From Dastarcus helophoroides (Eukaryota > Arthropoda > Insecta > Coleoptera > Bothrideridae): 64,000 bases of DNA. The stretch lies in NCBI GenBank assembly GCA_028583605.1, contig CM053331.1, positions 5,760,008 through 5,824,007 of the forward strand, in the 5' to 3' direction. Numbering within the stretch: position 1 is the first letter of the stretch; each line of letters begins with the position of its first letter. A program made the translations under genes and the position numbers. The notes beneath the pieces were generated by a model that saw only the letters and a list, made by a program, of their open reading frames with translations, searched no databases and was not told the DNA's origin. This document shows positions 33,161 to 46,600 of this stretch, one piece after another.

Positions 33161-33980
33161 GCAACTGAAATTTTTAAATTTACCCACCACTTTAATAAGG
33201 AATAATCACCGAATTTTTTTAATTATTTATTATTTTTTTTTATTTTTTAATTATTTTTTCCATAGTTCGAATATTTCCTGAAGTTTCGAAAAGCAGTTGT
33301 GAGAAACAGATGGAGGCTTCGACTTTAAAATTTAGAGAATAAATTCTGAGGTTCGAGAAGGAAGCGTCAAAATTACAAAACAAAAACGAAATCATTTTTA
33401 GAAATGTTTTGGATTTTTTTCAGTTTCGATATTTTCCCCGTTTCAAATTCGAAATGACGATTTCTATTGGCGATAATAACGACAATATTTAAGGAGAAAA
33501 ATTAAAATTTTAGAACATACTTTTAACTTTTCTTTCCTTTTTAATTGGTTAACATTACGAGAAAAATGTCAAAATCCTGAAAAAATCGAAATAAGCTTAA
33601 AGAAATTTCCACTTTTAAAAAAAAATTGGGAAACATTTTCGTTTCTTTTATTCAAAATTTCAACTTTCTTGAAATTTTATATTTTTAATTTTGATTTCTG
33701 AAGCTAAACATCTCTATTATAACTCAAAAAAAAAGTGATAATCGCAAGATTGTTAAAATTATTTTTTATTATGACAAATCTTGATCTTTTTTAGAATAAC
33801 AAGAGCAAATTTCGATTTTTTAATTATTTGCTTAAGATTATAATTTTACATTTTAAAATTTGGGATCAACCTGAAAATACCAGCTAAAACGTTGAAAAGT
33901 TATTTTCGAAATTGAGTTAGTTGAAATCCAGAGATTAGGATTAAGAGATTGAATTCAGAATTACCAAAGTATATCTCTGA
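33161..33980. other. AT-rich filler
   Basis: A/T-rich words with no period and no gene seen. Confidence 0.5.
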
Positions 33981-33984
33981 ACAT

Positions 33985-34115
33985 GATAGTCTGGCTGTCG
34001 AAACACGTTAGAGCAGCCTTTGTTGTGTTTTTTAATGTTTCTTAGTTTCAGGGGACAATTTCTGTATTTTAATTTTTGAAGATAACCAAGGTCCAGTCCG
34101 TCCACCAAACTAAAA
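33985..34115 (+). mobile_element. Penelope-like terminal repeat fragment
   Basis: Contains GGCTGTCGAAACACGTTAGA, GCAGCCTTTGTTGTGTTTTT, TTAGTTTCAGGGGACAA, TTTTTGAAGATAACCAAGG and CCAGTCCGTCCACCAAAC, the full tail of this dispersed family on plus. Confidence 0.65.
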
Positions 34116-34685
34116 AATTATATTTTAAAAATTTGAATTCAAAGACAATTGTTGAAATTTCGAGAAGAAACGTCAAAATTCTACAAAAAAAAATGTCCCT
34201 CGATATTTCTAAGTAAACATCCAAATTGCTGAATTAAAGTTAAAATTTTGAATTTGAAATGTAAGTGGACAAATTGTTTCGTTTATTGAGAGCATGCAAC
34301 CCGGAATCTAATTTATCACATATAAAATTTGAAAAACATTTTCACCCTCTTAGGGGTTGATTTTCCAAATTATTATTTTCATAGGATACGTACCTCATGT
34401 AAGGAACTTACTTGGCAAATTTGGGATTTCTAAATTAATAGTGTTGAAATTTCTAAAAAGAATCCAAAGCATTTTCCTTTTCCTTGCGCTATGTTTCAAA
34501 ATTTCTATGTTTAAACTCGAAAATTCTTCTAAATTTCAAGATTTTTTTAAAGAATTAGGGACCAACATTTGAAAAATGCTTCGTTTTAAAATGGCAGTTT
34601 TAAATTCGAAATTTATTTAGGTTTTGAATTCGTTCAAGGTATTAAAAATTCACCAAAACACTTTATGGAAAAAGAGGTGCTTGCA
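34116..34685. other. AT-rich filler before the satellite
   Basis: A/T-rich sequence with no gene. The 71-codon frame at 34357 is a low-complexity hydrophobic frame. Confidence 0.45.
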
Positions 34686-34689
34686 TTTC

Positions 34690-37600
34690 GAAAGCTTTTT
34701 GGTCCATCGATAAGATACTTCTTAGGGATCCATAACGTACAGCTTAGAAAAATATACAACATGAAGACAAAATTATGGTGGAAAAAGAAAATATTACTGA
34801 TGAACTTTTGTTTTTTATTAAAATTTTGTCGACCCAATGGTTATTAGGATGAATGTACCACATGAAGACAAAATTATGATGGAAAAAGAAAGTATTACTG
34901 ATGAATTTTTGTTTTTAATTGAAATTTTAACGACCAAATAATTATTAAGTAAAATCTATGCGATACAGCTTGAAAAATATACCATTTGAAGACAAAATTA
35001 TGGTGGAAACTTTTGTTTTTCATTGAAATTTTGACCACCAAATAACTTTTAAGTAGATACATAAGATACACATGAGATACAGTTTAAAAATATATAGTAC
35101 ATGAAGACAAAATGATGGTGGAAAAAGAAGATATTACTGAGGAACTTTTGTTTCTCATTGAAATTTTGACCACCAAATGACATTTAATAGGATGGATCAG
35201 CTTAGAAAAATATACTATACGAAGACAAAATTATGATGGAAAAAGATAATATTACTGATGAACTTTCGTTTTTCATTGAAATTTTGACCACCAAATGACT
35301 TTTAAGTAGGATTGATAGGATGCATCCTAAAAAAATGTATCACATGAAGACAAACTTGTGATGGAAAAAGAAAATATTACTGATGAACTTTCGTTTCTCA
35401 GTGAAATTTTGACCACCAAATGACCTTTAAGTAGATCCATAAGATACAGCTCGTCTTCATGTAAAAAAATATACCACATGAAGACACAGTTATGGTAAAA
35501 AAAGAAAATATTACTGATGATCTTTCGTTTCTCACTGAAATTTTGACCACCAAATGACTTTTAGGTAAGATCCATAAGATACAGCTCGTCTTCATGTGGA
35601 AAGATACACCACATGAAGACACAGTTATGGTGGAAAAAGAAAATATTATTGATGATCTTTCGTTTCCCAGTGAAATTTTAACCACCAAATGACTTTTGAC
35701 TAAAATGGATAGGATACAGCTGGAAAAATTATACTTCATGAAGACAAAATTATGGTGGAAAAAGAAAATTTTGCTGATAACCTTACGTTTCTCATTAAAA
35801 TGTTGACCACCAAATGACTTTCAAGTAGGATCGATCAGATATAGGTTAGAAAAATATACCACATGAAGACAAAATTATAGTGGAAAAAGGAAATATTACT
35901 GATGATCTTTCGTTTTTTATTGAAATTTTGGCCACCAAATGACCTTCAAGTAAGATCCATAAAATGCAGCTCGTCTTCATGTAAAAAAAATATACCACAT
36001 GAAGACACGGTTATAGTAAAAAAAGAAAATATTACTGATGATCTTTCGTTTCTCACTGATATTTTGACCACCAAATGATCTTTCAGTAAGATCCATAAGA
36101 TACAGCTCCTCTTCATGTGGAAAAATACACCACATGAAGACACAGTTATGGTGAAAAAAGAAAATATTACTGATGATCTTTCGTTTCTCACTGTAATTTT
36201 GACCACCAAATGACTTTTGAGTAAAATGGACAAGATACAACTGGAAAAATTATACTTCATGAAGACGAGATTATGGTGAAAAAAAAAAATTTACTGATGA
36301 ACTTTCGTTTCTCTTTGAATTTTTGACCACCAAATGACTTTTAAGTAGGATCAATAAGATGCAGCTTATGGAAATTGATCACATGAAGACAAAATTATGG
36401 TGGAAAAAGAAAACAGTACTGATAAACTTTCGTTTTTTATTGAAATTTTGACAACCAAATAAGCTTTAAGTAAGATCCATAAGATACAGTTCATCTTCAT
36501 GTAGAAAAATGTACCACATGAAGACACAGTTACGGTGGAAAAAAACAATATTACTGATGATCTTCCGTTTCTTACTAAAATTTTGACCACCAAATGACTT
36601 TTAAGTAAGATCCATAAAATGCAACTCGTCTTCATGTAAAAAAATATACCACATGAAGACACGGTTATAGTGGAAAAAGAAAATATTACTGATGATCTTT
36701 CGTTTCTCACTGAAATTTTGACCACCAAATGATCTTTAGTTAAGATCCATAAGATACAGCTCCTCTTCATGTGGAAAAATATACCACATGAAGACACAGT
36801 TATGGTGGAAAAAGAAAATCTTACCGATGATCTTTCGTTTCTCACTGAAATTTTGACCACCAAATGACTTTTGAGTAAAATGGACAAGATACAACTGGAA
36901 AAATTATACTTCATGAAGACAAGATTATGGTGAAAAAAAATAAATTTTACTGATGAACTTTCATTTCTCATTGAGATTTTGACCACCAAATGACTTTTAA
37001 GTAGGATCAATAAGATGCAGCTTATGGAAATTGTTCACATGAAGACAAAATTATGGTGGAAAAAGAAAATAGTACTGATAAACTTTCGTTTTTTATTGAA
37101 ATTTTGACAACCAAATAAGCTTTAAGTAAGATCCATAAGATACAGTTCATCTTCATGTAGAAAAATGTACCACATGAAGACATAGTTATGGTGGAAAAAA
37201 ACAATATCACTGATGATCTTTTGTTTCTCACTGAAATTTTGACCACCAAATGACTTTTGAGTAAGATCCATAAGATACAGCTCGTCTTGATGTGGAAAGA
37301 TACACCACATGAAGACACAGTTATGGTGGAAAAAGAAAATATTATTGATGATCTTTCGTTTCCCAGTGAAATTTTAACCACCAAATGACTTTTGACTAAA
37401 ATGGATAGGATACAGCTGGAAAAATTATACTTCATGAAGACAAAATTATGGTGGAAAAAGAAAATTTTGCTGATAACCTTACGTTTCTCATTAAAATGTT
37501 GACCACCAAATGACTTTCAAGTAGGATCGATCAGATATAGGTTAGAAAAATATACCACATGAAGACAAAATTATAGTGGAAAAAGGAAATATTACTGATG

Positions 37601-40516
37601 ATCTTTCGTTTTTTATTGAAATTTTGGCCACCAAATGACCTTCAAGTAAGATCCATAAAATGCAGCTCGTCTTCATGTAAAAAAATATACCACATGAAGA
37701 CACGGTTATAGTAAAAAAAGAAAATATTACTGATGATCTTTCGTTTCTCACTGATATTTTGACCACCAAATGATCTTTCAGTAAGATCCATAAGATACAG
37801 CTCCTCTTCATGTGGAAAAATACACCACATGAAGACACAGTTATGGTGAAAAAAGAAAATATTACTGATGATCTTTCGTTTCTCACTGAAATTTTGACCA
37901 CCAAATGATCTTTCGTTAAGATCCATAAGATACAGCTCCTCTTCATGTGGAAAAATACACCACATGAAGACACAGTTATGGTGAAAAAAGAAAATATTAC
38001 TGATGATCTTTCGTTTCTCACTGTAATTTTGACCACCAAATGACTTTTGAGTAAAATGGACAAGATACAACTGGAAAAATTATACTTCATGAAGACGAAA
38101 TTATGGTGAAAAAAAAAAATTTACTGATGAACTTTCGTTTCTCTTTGAATTTTTGACCACCAAATGACTTTTAAGTAGGATCAATAAGATGCAGCTTATG
38201 GAAATTGATCACATGAAGACAAAATTATGGTGGAAAAAGAAAATAGTACTGATAAACTTTCGTTTTTTTATTAAAATTTTGACAACCAAATATCCTTTAA
38301 GTAAGATCCATAAGATACTGCTCAGCTCCATGTAGAAAAATATACCACATGAAGACACAGTTTTGGTGGAAAAAAACAATATTACTGATGATCTTTCGTT
38401 TCTCACTGAAATTTTGACCACCAAATGACCTTTAAGTAAGATCCATAAAATGCAACTCGTCTTCATGTAAAAAAATATACCACATGAAGACACGGTTATA
38501 GTGGAAAAAGAAAATATTACTGATGATCTTTCGTTTCTCACTGAAATTTTGACCACCAAATGATCTTTAGTTAAGATCCATAAGATACAGCTCCTCTTCA
38601 TGTGGAAAAATATACCACATGAAGACACAGTTATGGTGGAAAAAGAAAATATTACTGATGATCTTTCGTTTCTCACTGTAATTTTGACCACCAAATGACT
38701 TTTGAGTAAAATGGACAAGATACAACTGGAAAAATTATACTTCATGAAGACAAGATTATGGTGAAAAAAATAAATTTTACTGATGAACTTTCATTTCTCA
38801 TTGAGATTTTGACCACCAAATGACTTTTAAGTAGGATCAATAAGATGCAGCTTATGGAAATTGATCACATGAAGACAAAATTATGGTGGAAAAAGAAAAT
38901 TTTACTGATGCACTTTCGCTTTTATTGAAATTTTGACCACCAAATGACCTTTAGGTAAGATCCATGAGATACAGCTCATCTTCATGTAGAAAAATATACC
39001 ACATGAAGACATAGTTATGGTGGAAAAAAACAATATTACTGATGATCTTTCGTTTCTCACTGAAATTTTGACCACCAAATGACTTTTGAGTAAAATGAAC
39101 AAGATACAGCTGAAAAAATCATACTACATGAAGACAAAATCATGGTGAAAAAGAAAAATTTTACGGATGCACTTTCGTTTTTTATTGAAATTTTGACCAC
39201 CAAATGACCTTTAGGTAAGATCCATAAGATACCGCTCGTCTTCATGTGGAAAGATACACCACATGAAGACACAGTTATGGTGGAAAAAGAAAACATTTCT
39301 GATGATTTTTTGTTTCTCACTAAAATTTTGACGACCAAATGACTTTTGAGTAAAATGGATAAGATACAGCTGGAAAAACTATTCTTTATGAAGACAAAAT
39401 TATGGTGGAAAAAGAAAATTTAACTGATGAACTTTCGTTGTTCATTGAAATTTTGACCACCAAATGACTTTTTAGTAGGATCAATAAGATGCAGCTTATG
39501 GAAATTAACCACATGAAGACAAAATATTGGGGAAAAAGAAAATATAACTGATAAACTTCCGTTTTATATTGAAATTTTGACAACCAAATAACCTTTAAGT
39601 AAGATCCATAAGATACAGCTCATCTTCATGTAGAAAAATATACCACATGAAGACACAGTTATGGTGGAAAAAACAATATTGCTGATGATCTTTCGTTTCT
39701 CACTGAAATTTTGACCACCAAATGACTTTTGAGTAAAATGGAAAAATACAGCTGGAAAAATTATACTACATGAAGGCAAATCATGGTGAAAAAGAAAAAT
39801 TTTACTGATGCACTTTCGTTTTTTATTGAAATTTTGATCACCAAATGACCTTTAGGTAAGATCCATAAGATACCGCTCGTCTTCATGTGGAAAGATACAC
39901 CTCATGAAGACACAGTTATGGTGGAAAAACAAAATATTACTGATGATTTTTCGTTTCTCACTGAAATTTTAGCCACCAAATGAGTTTTGAGTAAAATGGA
40001 TAAGATACAGCTGGAAAAATTATTTTTTGAACTTTCGTTTCTCATTGAAATTTTGACCACCAAATGACTTTTGCGTAAAATGGACAAGATACAGCTGGAC
40101 AAATTATACTTCATGAAGACAAAATTATGGTGAAAAAAAAATTTTACTGATGGACTTTCGTTTTTTATTGAAATTTTGACCACCAAATGACTTTCAAGTA
40201 GAATCGATCAGATATAGTTTAGAAAAATATACAACCTGAAGACCAAATTATGATGGAAAAAAGAAATATTACTGATGAACTTTAGTTATTGACTGTAATT
40301 TTGACCACCAAATGATTATTAAGATTGAGTAACTGTGTCCTAATACATAGGATTATGATGTTTAGTTTCCAATGAAACTTCTTACTAGTTTCTAGGATCT
40401 CTAACCATTAGATAAGGTATAACTCAGAAAAATGTTCCATATTAAGGCAAAGTCATAGTGGGAAAGGAAATATTATTGATCAGCCTTCCCTTTTAATTGA
40501 AATTTTGACCACCAAA
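34690..40516 (+). repeat. Satellite array A1, ~115-135 bp units, forward orientation
   Basis: Roughly 48 units. Each carries ACATGAAGACAAAATTATGG, TGGAAAAAGAAAATATTACT, GATGAACTTTCGTTTCTCA, TTGAAATTTTGACCACCAAA, TGACTTTTAAGTAGGATC and a CATAAGATACAGCT block. Many consecutive units alternate in the sequence after AAGAC (AAAATTATGG or ACAGTTATGG). A block at 35645-36260 recurs at 37341-38060, about 1.7 kb away and nearly identical apart from one extra unit, so a higher-order duplication exists. Unit lengths are often multiples of three and stop-poor on minus, which creates long spurious frames in two registers at once. It lies downstream of the reductase gene's 3' end. Confidence 0.9.
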
Positions 40517-40610
40517 AGCATCAGTCAGTATTAAGAATGATCGGTTTTGATTAAATGCGAAAGATTACGACGAAGATATCCTATTTGGTTTAAATAAAAA
40601 CTGGATTTAG
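40509..40610 (+). repeat. Array-edge segment duplicated at 47646-47740
   Basis: After the last ACCACCAAAAGCATC, both places continue TATTAAGAATGATCGGTTTT, GATTAAATGCG (or GATTGAATACA), then TTACGACGAAGATATCCTAT. The shared edge shows that arrays A1 and A2 descend from one block that was duplicated together with its flank. Confidence 0.8.
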
Positions 40611-40659
40611 CTACAAAATAGAATGCAAATCAAATTTGTTTCTTTTTTCTACATTACTT

Positions 40660-41115
40660 CATTTAGATGAATGTTTTCAGAGTTAGCACAGGTTTATTAA
40701 ATTGAACGCGGCGCAGCAATCGCAGGAATCGATTTTAGGGCGATCCGAGGTGCACTTTATGAATCCATGCTGCGCTAGAACACGCTTATTTGTTAAAATT
40801 CAGGAGGAATTAAATGGGAATATTTTCGGAGTTAGCACAGGTTTATTAAATTGAACGCGACGTAGCAATCCCAGGAATCGATTTTAGCGTGATCCGAGGT
40901 ACACTTTATGAATCCATGCTGCGCTAGAACACGCTAATTTGTTAAAATGCAGAAGGAATTAAATGGGAATATTTTCGGAGTTAGCACAGGTTTATTAAAT
41001 TGCACGCAACGTAGTAATTGCTGTTGGAATCGCAATTCGTGCGATCCGAGGCGACCTCATAAACCGTGTCGTTGCGAATGAATGCTTTTTACCAGAGACA
41101 TTATCAACACAGCGA
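40660..41115 (+). mobile_element. ~149-bp unit in triplicate, dispersed element family
   Basis: AGTTAGCACAGGTTTATTAA occurs at about 40680, 40829 and 40978, so the unit is 149 bp. Units include GATTTTAGGGCGATCCGAGG, ATGAATCCATGCTGCGCTAG and TTAAATGGGAATATTTTCGG; the third is diverged. The end near 41060-41110 and the start near 40650 reappear reverse-complemented at 52430-52625 and in part at 63140-63270, so this is an interspersed element whose middle has amplified here. Confidence 0.65.
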
Positions 41116-41885
41116 TAATATTGCAATCGATTGCAGAAAAAAGTATATATTTGAAGATAGACAATGTCTTTATTTTTTAATTAAAAAAATCTAGAGAATT
41201 TGAATAAAATTTCAAATTCATGCATTAGATAAAAATGATTTAATTTGATCGGTCGAGTGTCCTTCGTAGTTATTGGTACGAAATCCTAATTGTGCGAGCC
41301 CGGTTCTCCCTTGTTCCTTGATAGGGACTTGGGAAAGAAGCTGCGTAACCTAAAGAGGAGACGCGGCAAAATTGAAACGAAGTTTACGATGGGCCCCCAC
41401 GCATATTATGCAGGACTATGTTGTGCAAAGAAATGTTCCATTAAAGCGCACGGCAATCAAATATTATAATTACTACTAAAACGTCGAGATATAAAATAAA
41501 CACATTGCGCAATATTCCATCTATGAGCATGGAGGAGATCCATATCGTTCTTCACCGTTGCTGGGAATATTTAACAATTAATTATTATCATAAATTAATA
41601 TCGCATTGAGAAGAATTTTTATGACCGATCTGGATTGTGCACGACTCGAAGAACGTGTTATTACTTTAATGCATACATTTGCTTACGCAATTAACTGTTG
41701 TTGTGTTGTCTGGAGTTGGGGGGCATTTTTGTTTAAAGCAACGTGAATCGAATCCGTATGGGTATTTGTTTAAACAACCGTTAACCTTAACACTGCTGGT
41801 ACACATGTCAAACTTTGGAATCGATGTTAAACTCGATTCCATCCCAAGCCACTTCCGTTTAATAAACAAAGATGTTTGTATTGAT
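41116..41885. other. Non-repetitive stretch, no gene recognised
   Basis: Overlapping frames on both strands at 41666-41888 (67 and 69 codons) match nothing I know, and each is the other's shadow. No RNA gene seen. Confidence 0.4.
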
Positions 41886-42410
41886 TAAATATTGTCCTGG
41901 TCAAATTTGAGTTTAAAACTCACTATTTTTATACCGAAATTTGAAGAAATGTATATTTTTTTCGAGATTTTTGTCAAAAACTCATCAATTTTTTGTATAA
42001 AGTTCGACATTAAATTTGAATTTTTACCCCAACATTTTGACTAAAAGAAAAATTTAAGTTATAAACTATACAAATTTCGAGATGATATTTGGGCGATTTG
42101 TTTCCGAAATTTTGATTTTGAATTTTTGATTTTTGTTACAATTTAAATAAAACTGTTCAGCATCCCAAGTTTAAAATAGATATTCTGCAAAAGTTCGATA
42201 TTTTTAGAAAAAACGACACTTCAAAAAAATGTATTCAAATTTTTGATTTTGTATAGAAAATTTCGACTCTAAAGTCAAAATTTTAAGAAGAAACTTTACA
42301 GTGTCTAAAAGATGTTCTTCCACATTTTGATGTAAACATCGAAAGGTCCAGATTAAAGTCACAATTTCGAGTTTAAAACCCAAATATTTAGAAGATTGAA
42401 ATACAAATCT
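41886..42410. other. AT-rich filler
   Basis: Words such as AAATTTCGAGATG and TTTTTGATTTTG in irregular order. No gene seen. Confidence 0.5.
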
Positions 42411-42411
42411 T

Positions 42412-42660
42412 TACCCCTGAGACCAAAAAAGATTTAAAAGGACAACAAAGGTTGCTCTAACGCGTTTCGGTAGCCAAACTATCATCTTCACAGTAATACT
42501 CTCTTTATTTCTCTCAGCATATCTCTGAAGATGCTAGCTTTGCTATCGAAACACGTTAAAGCAAACCTTTGTTATGTTTTTAAATCTTTTTTGGTTTCAG
42601 AGGACAAGATTTGTATTTTAATTTTTGAAGATAACCAAGAACCAGTCCGTTCCTCCAAAA
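42412..42660. mobile_element. Penelope-like terminal repeats in head-to-head hairpin
   Basis: Left arm on minus (CCCCTGAGACCAAAAAAGAT, ACAACAAAGGTTGCTCTAAC, GCGTTTCGGTAGCCAAACTA) and right arm on plus (TCTGAAGATGCTAGC, TGCTATCGAAACACGTTAAA, CTTTGTTATGTTTTTAAATC, GAGGACAAGATTTGTATTTT) are inverted copies, separated by about 35 bases. Confidence 0.7.
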
Positions 42661-43125
42661 TTTAAAAATTTACATAAAAAATCTCGTAAAAAGACAAAAT
42701 ATGTTGATTAGCTGCGAAAATTTGGATAAATTCGAGTGGAGACACATTTATCAAAGATGTCAGTTCTCATGCAGGTAACTTTAAATACAATTGCGTGTAT
42801 TACTCATTGCGTTCATTTCATGTGGTTTTTAATGCTCATTTTTACCACCTTAGAGGCTAAATTAAAAAAAGTTTTGTCTTAGTGCTCACCTTCGTATTAA
42901 GGGAAATCCTATGTGAAATTCCATGCTCTTAGACTTATCAGTTTAGACTATGCGTTACGAGGCACATACTGGTTACAGTTATGTAGAGTTTAAAGGAAAT
43001 TATAAAATGTATTCAGTTGCTTGTTTCCCAAGAGGGGATTTTTTTATGCATTAGGAACCCTTGGGTATCTTACCCATTGGTCCCTGACTACACCACTGAG
43101 GGACACAGGCAAAAATTAAGACACA
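42661..43125. other. Spacer downstream of the reductase gene, nothing recognised
   Basis: No frame or repeat that I can support between the hairpin and the predicted 3' end of the gene. Confidence 0.4.
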
Positions 43126-43136
43126 AGTAGTCACGT

Positions 43137-43142
43137 TTTATT
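43137..43142 (-). terminator. Polyadenylation signal of the reductase gene
   Basis: TTTATT on plus is AATAAA on minus, in the context GCAATAAAACG, about 240 bases after the stop codon at 43381-43383. It is the first good AATAAA downstream, which implies a 3' untranslated region of roughly 250 bases. Confidence 0.55.
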
Positions 43143-43380
43143 GCTAAAATTCTTAGATACATAGTTCTTGTTTTTAAAAAAATTGCTACATTAGACACAT
43201 TTATCTAAAAATGGAAACAACAATCGTTTAACTAAAAAGAAAACAAACTGAATCACATTCAGTTTAAAAATCAACCATGCTACACACATATAGAAAATCA
43301 TATCGAATATTTGTCCAATGATTTCCAATCTACAACAAATAACAAACAACAGTAATTTTGAGAGCACTAACCTCAACCAC

Positions 43381-43657
43381 TCACCTCTTGAGGTGAGTTT
43401 TGTCTTTTTCGATGTCCTCTGGACTACTCTTCTCCCGCAGAAGGTACTTCTTGACTCCCAACGCCATCTCGTACATGATCTTGGGTTGATCTGCGTCAAA
43501 GTCATTCGCTTTGAAACCAAAATCCTCGACGTCCTCGGGTAATTTTAGCATAGTTTCGAGTTTTCGCATGTACTCGTTTGGTATTGAAAATTGATGGAAC
43601 AAAAAGTGCGCGAGAGCTGCGTTCGCTGCGAACAATTTGCGCTGTATTTTCATTAAC
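43381..43657 (-). CDS. Reductase coding exon 7, FAR_C domain and stop
   Basis: Acceptor TTTTTTTAG; reads LMKIQRKLFAANAALAHFLF, then an EDFGFKANDFDAD block and MALGVKKYLLREK, ending THLKR and TGA. Typical length and pattern of the C-terminal FAR_C domain. Confidence 0.88.
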
Positions 43658-46600
43658 CTAAAAAAAATTAAAACCGAAGCTGGTGGTTCACCTTAACCAA
43701 ACAGTGTTAATGTTAAATTCGGTATTTTTCCAGTTTTCAGATTTAATTTTTTCCTTAAATGTTAACCTTAAACCAGAGATTGATTTGTAACTGGATACTG
43801 ATAATAATGTTGTTTTGTTTAAAACGAAGTATCTAATCAGCTAGAGTCGCTGGAACATCCAATCATTATGGTATTAACTTGGAAGATTCCACTCTATCAA
43901 GATGAAATTATAATGGAAAAAGAAAATATTACTGATAAACCTTTGTTCTTCATTAAAACTTTGACCACCAAATGACTTCTAAGTAGAATCCATAAGATAC
44001 AGCTTATCTTCATGTGGAAAAATATACCCGAAGACACAGTTATGGTGGAAAAAGAAAACATTACTGATGATCTTTCGTTTCTCACTGAAATTTTGACCAC
44101 CAAATGACTTTTGAGTACAATGGACAATATACAGCTGGAAAAATTATACTTCATGAAGACAAAATTATGGTGAAAAAAGAAAATTTCACTGATGAACTTT
44201 CGTTTCTCATTGAACTTTTGACCACCAAATGACTTTCAGGTAGAATCCATAAAATACAACTTGTCTTTATGTGGAAAAATATACCACATGAAGACAAAAT
44301 TATGGTAGAAAACGAAAGTATTACTGATGAGCTTTCGTTTCTCATTGAAATATTGACCACCAAATAACTCCCAAGTAGGATCGATCTGATACAGCTTAGA
44401 AAAATATACTACATGAAGACAAAATTATGGTGGAAAAAGCAAATATTACCAATGAACCTTCGTTTTTCATTGAAACTTTACCCACCAAATTACTTTTAAG
44501 TAAAATCCATAAGATGCAGCTTGTCTTCATGTGGAAAAAGATGCCACATTAAGACAAAATTATGATGGAAAAAGAAGGTATTACTGATATACCTTCGTTT
44601 TTCATTACAACTTTGATCACCAAATGACTTTTAAGTAGAATCCATAAGGTTGTCTTCATGTGACCACCAAATGACTTCCAAGTAGGATCGATCTGATACA
44701 GCTTAGAAAAATATACTACATGAAGACAAAATTATGGTGGAAAAAGCAAATATTACTGATACCTTCAATTTTCATTGAAATTTTGACCACCAAATGACTT
44801 TTAAGTAGAATCCATAAGATTCAGCTTGTTTTCAAGTGGAAAAATATACCATATGAAGACAAAATTATGGTGAAAAAAGAAAGTATTACTGATGAGCTTT
44901 TGTTTCTCACTGAAATATTGATCACCAAATGACTTTTAAGTAGAATCCATAAGATACAGCTTGTCTGTATGTGGAAAAATATACTGCATGAAGACAAAAT
45001 TAAGGTGGAAAAACAAAGTATTACTAATGAGCTTTCGTTTCTCACTGAAATATCGACCACCAAATGACTTCCAAGTAGGATCGATCTGATACAGCTTAGA
45101 AAAATATACTACATGAAGACAAAATTATAGTGAAAAAAGCAAACATAACTGATAACTCTTTAATTTTGATTAAAATTTTGACCACCAAATGACTTTTAAG
45201 TAGAATCCATAAGATAATGCTTGTCTTCATGTTGAAAAATATACCACATAAAGACAAAATTATGGTGGAAGAAAAAAGTATTTTTGATGAGCTTTCGTTT
45301 CTCACTCAAATATTGACCACCAAATAACTTCCAAGTAGGATCGATCTGATACAGCTTAGAAAAATATACTACATAAAGACAAAATTATGGTGGAAAAAAC
45401 AAATATTACTGATGAACCTTCAATTTTCATTAAAATTTTGACCACCAAATGACTTTTAAGTAGAATCCATAAGATAATGCTTGTCTTCATGTTGAAAAAT
45501 ATACCACATGAAGACAAAATTATAGTGGTAAAAGAAAGTATTACTGATGAGCTTTTGTTTCTCACTGAAATATTGACCACCAAATGACTTCCAAGTAGGA
45601 TCGATCTGATACAGCTTAGAAAAATATACTACATGAAGACAAAATTATGGCGGAAAAAGCAAACATTACTGATACCTTTTCAATTTTCATTGAAATTTTG
45701 ACCACCAAATGACTTTTAAGTAGAATCCATAAGATTCAGCTTGTCTTCATGTGGAAAAATATACCATATGAAGACAAAATTATGGTGAAAAAAGAAAGTA
45801 TTACTGATGAGCTTTTGTTTCTCACTGAAATATTGACCACCAAATGACTTCCAAGTAGGATCGATCTGATACAGCTTAGAAAAATATACTACATGAAGAC
45901 AAAATTATGGCGGAAAAAGCAAACATTACTGATACCTTTTCAATTTTCATTGAAATTTTGACCACCAAATGACTTTTAAGTAGAATCTATAAGATTCAGC
46001 TTGTCTTCATGTGGAAAAATATACCACATGGAGACAAAATTATGGTGGAAAAAAAAAGTATTTTTAATGAGCTTTCGTTTCTTTTTAAAATATTAACCAC
46101 CAAATGACTTCCAAGTAGGATCGATCTGATACAGCTTAGAAAAATATACTACATGAAGACAAAATTATGGTGGAAAAAGCAAATATTACTGATGAACCTT
46201 TGCTTTTCATTGAAACTTTGACCACCAAATGACTTTTAAGTAGAATCCATAAGATTCAGCTTGTCTTCATGTGGAAAAATATACCATATGAAGACAATAT
46301 TATGGTGGAAAAAGAAAGTATTAGTGATGAGCTTTCGTTTTTTACTGACATATTGATCACCAAATGACTTCCAAGTAAGATCGATCTGATACAGCTTAGA
46401 AAAATGTACTACATGAAGACAAAATTATGGTGGAAAAAGCAAATATTACTGATGAGCTTTTGTTTGTTATTGAAATATTGACCACCAAATGACTTCCAAG
46501 TAGCATCAATCTGATATAGCTTAGAAACATATACTACATGAGGACAAAATTATGTTGGAAAAAGCAAATATCACTAATAAATTTTGGTTTTTTATTAAAA

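Noticed and set aside
35398..40186. Repeated minus-strand frames of 65-214 codons with a peptide like LLKSHLVVKISVRNERSS
   Set aside because: They translate satellite monomers; overlapping registers are open together (for example 37542-38090 and 37642-38070), frames break at unit-length changes, and the inverted array has different spurious frames.
41666..41888. Small gene on either strand
   Set aside because: Frames on opposite strands cover the same bases, neither has a domain, and neither has clear gene context.
43191..43520. 109-codon minus-strand frame overlapping reductase exon 7
   Set aside because: Shadow frame of the FAR_C exon and its 3' untranslated region, with no recognisable domain; the exon's own frame fits the family.
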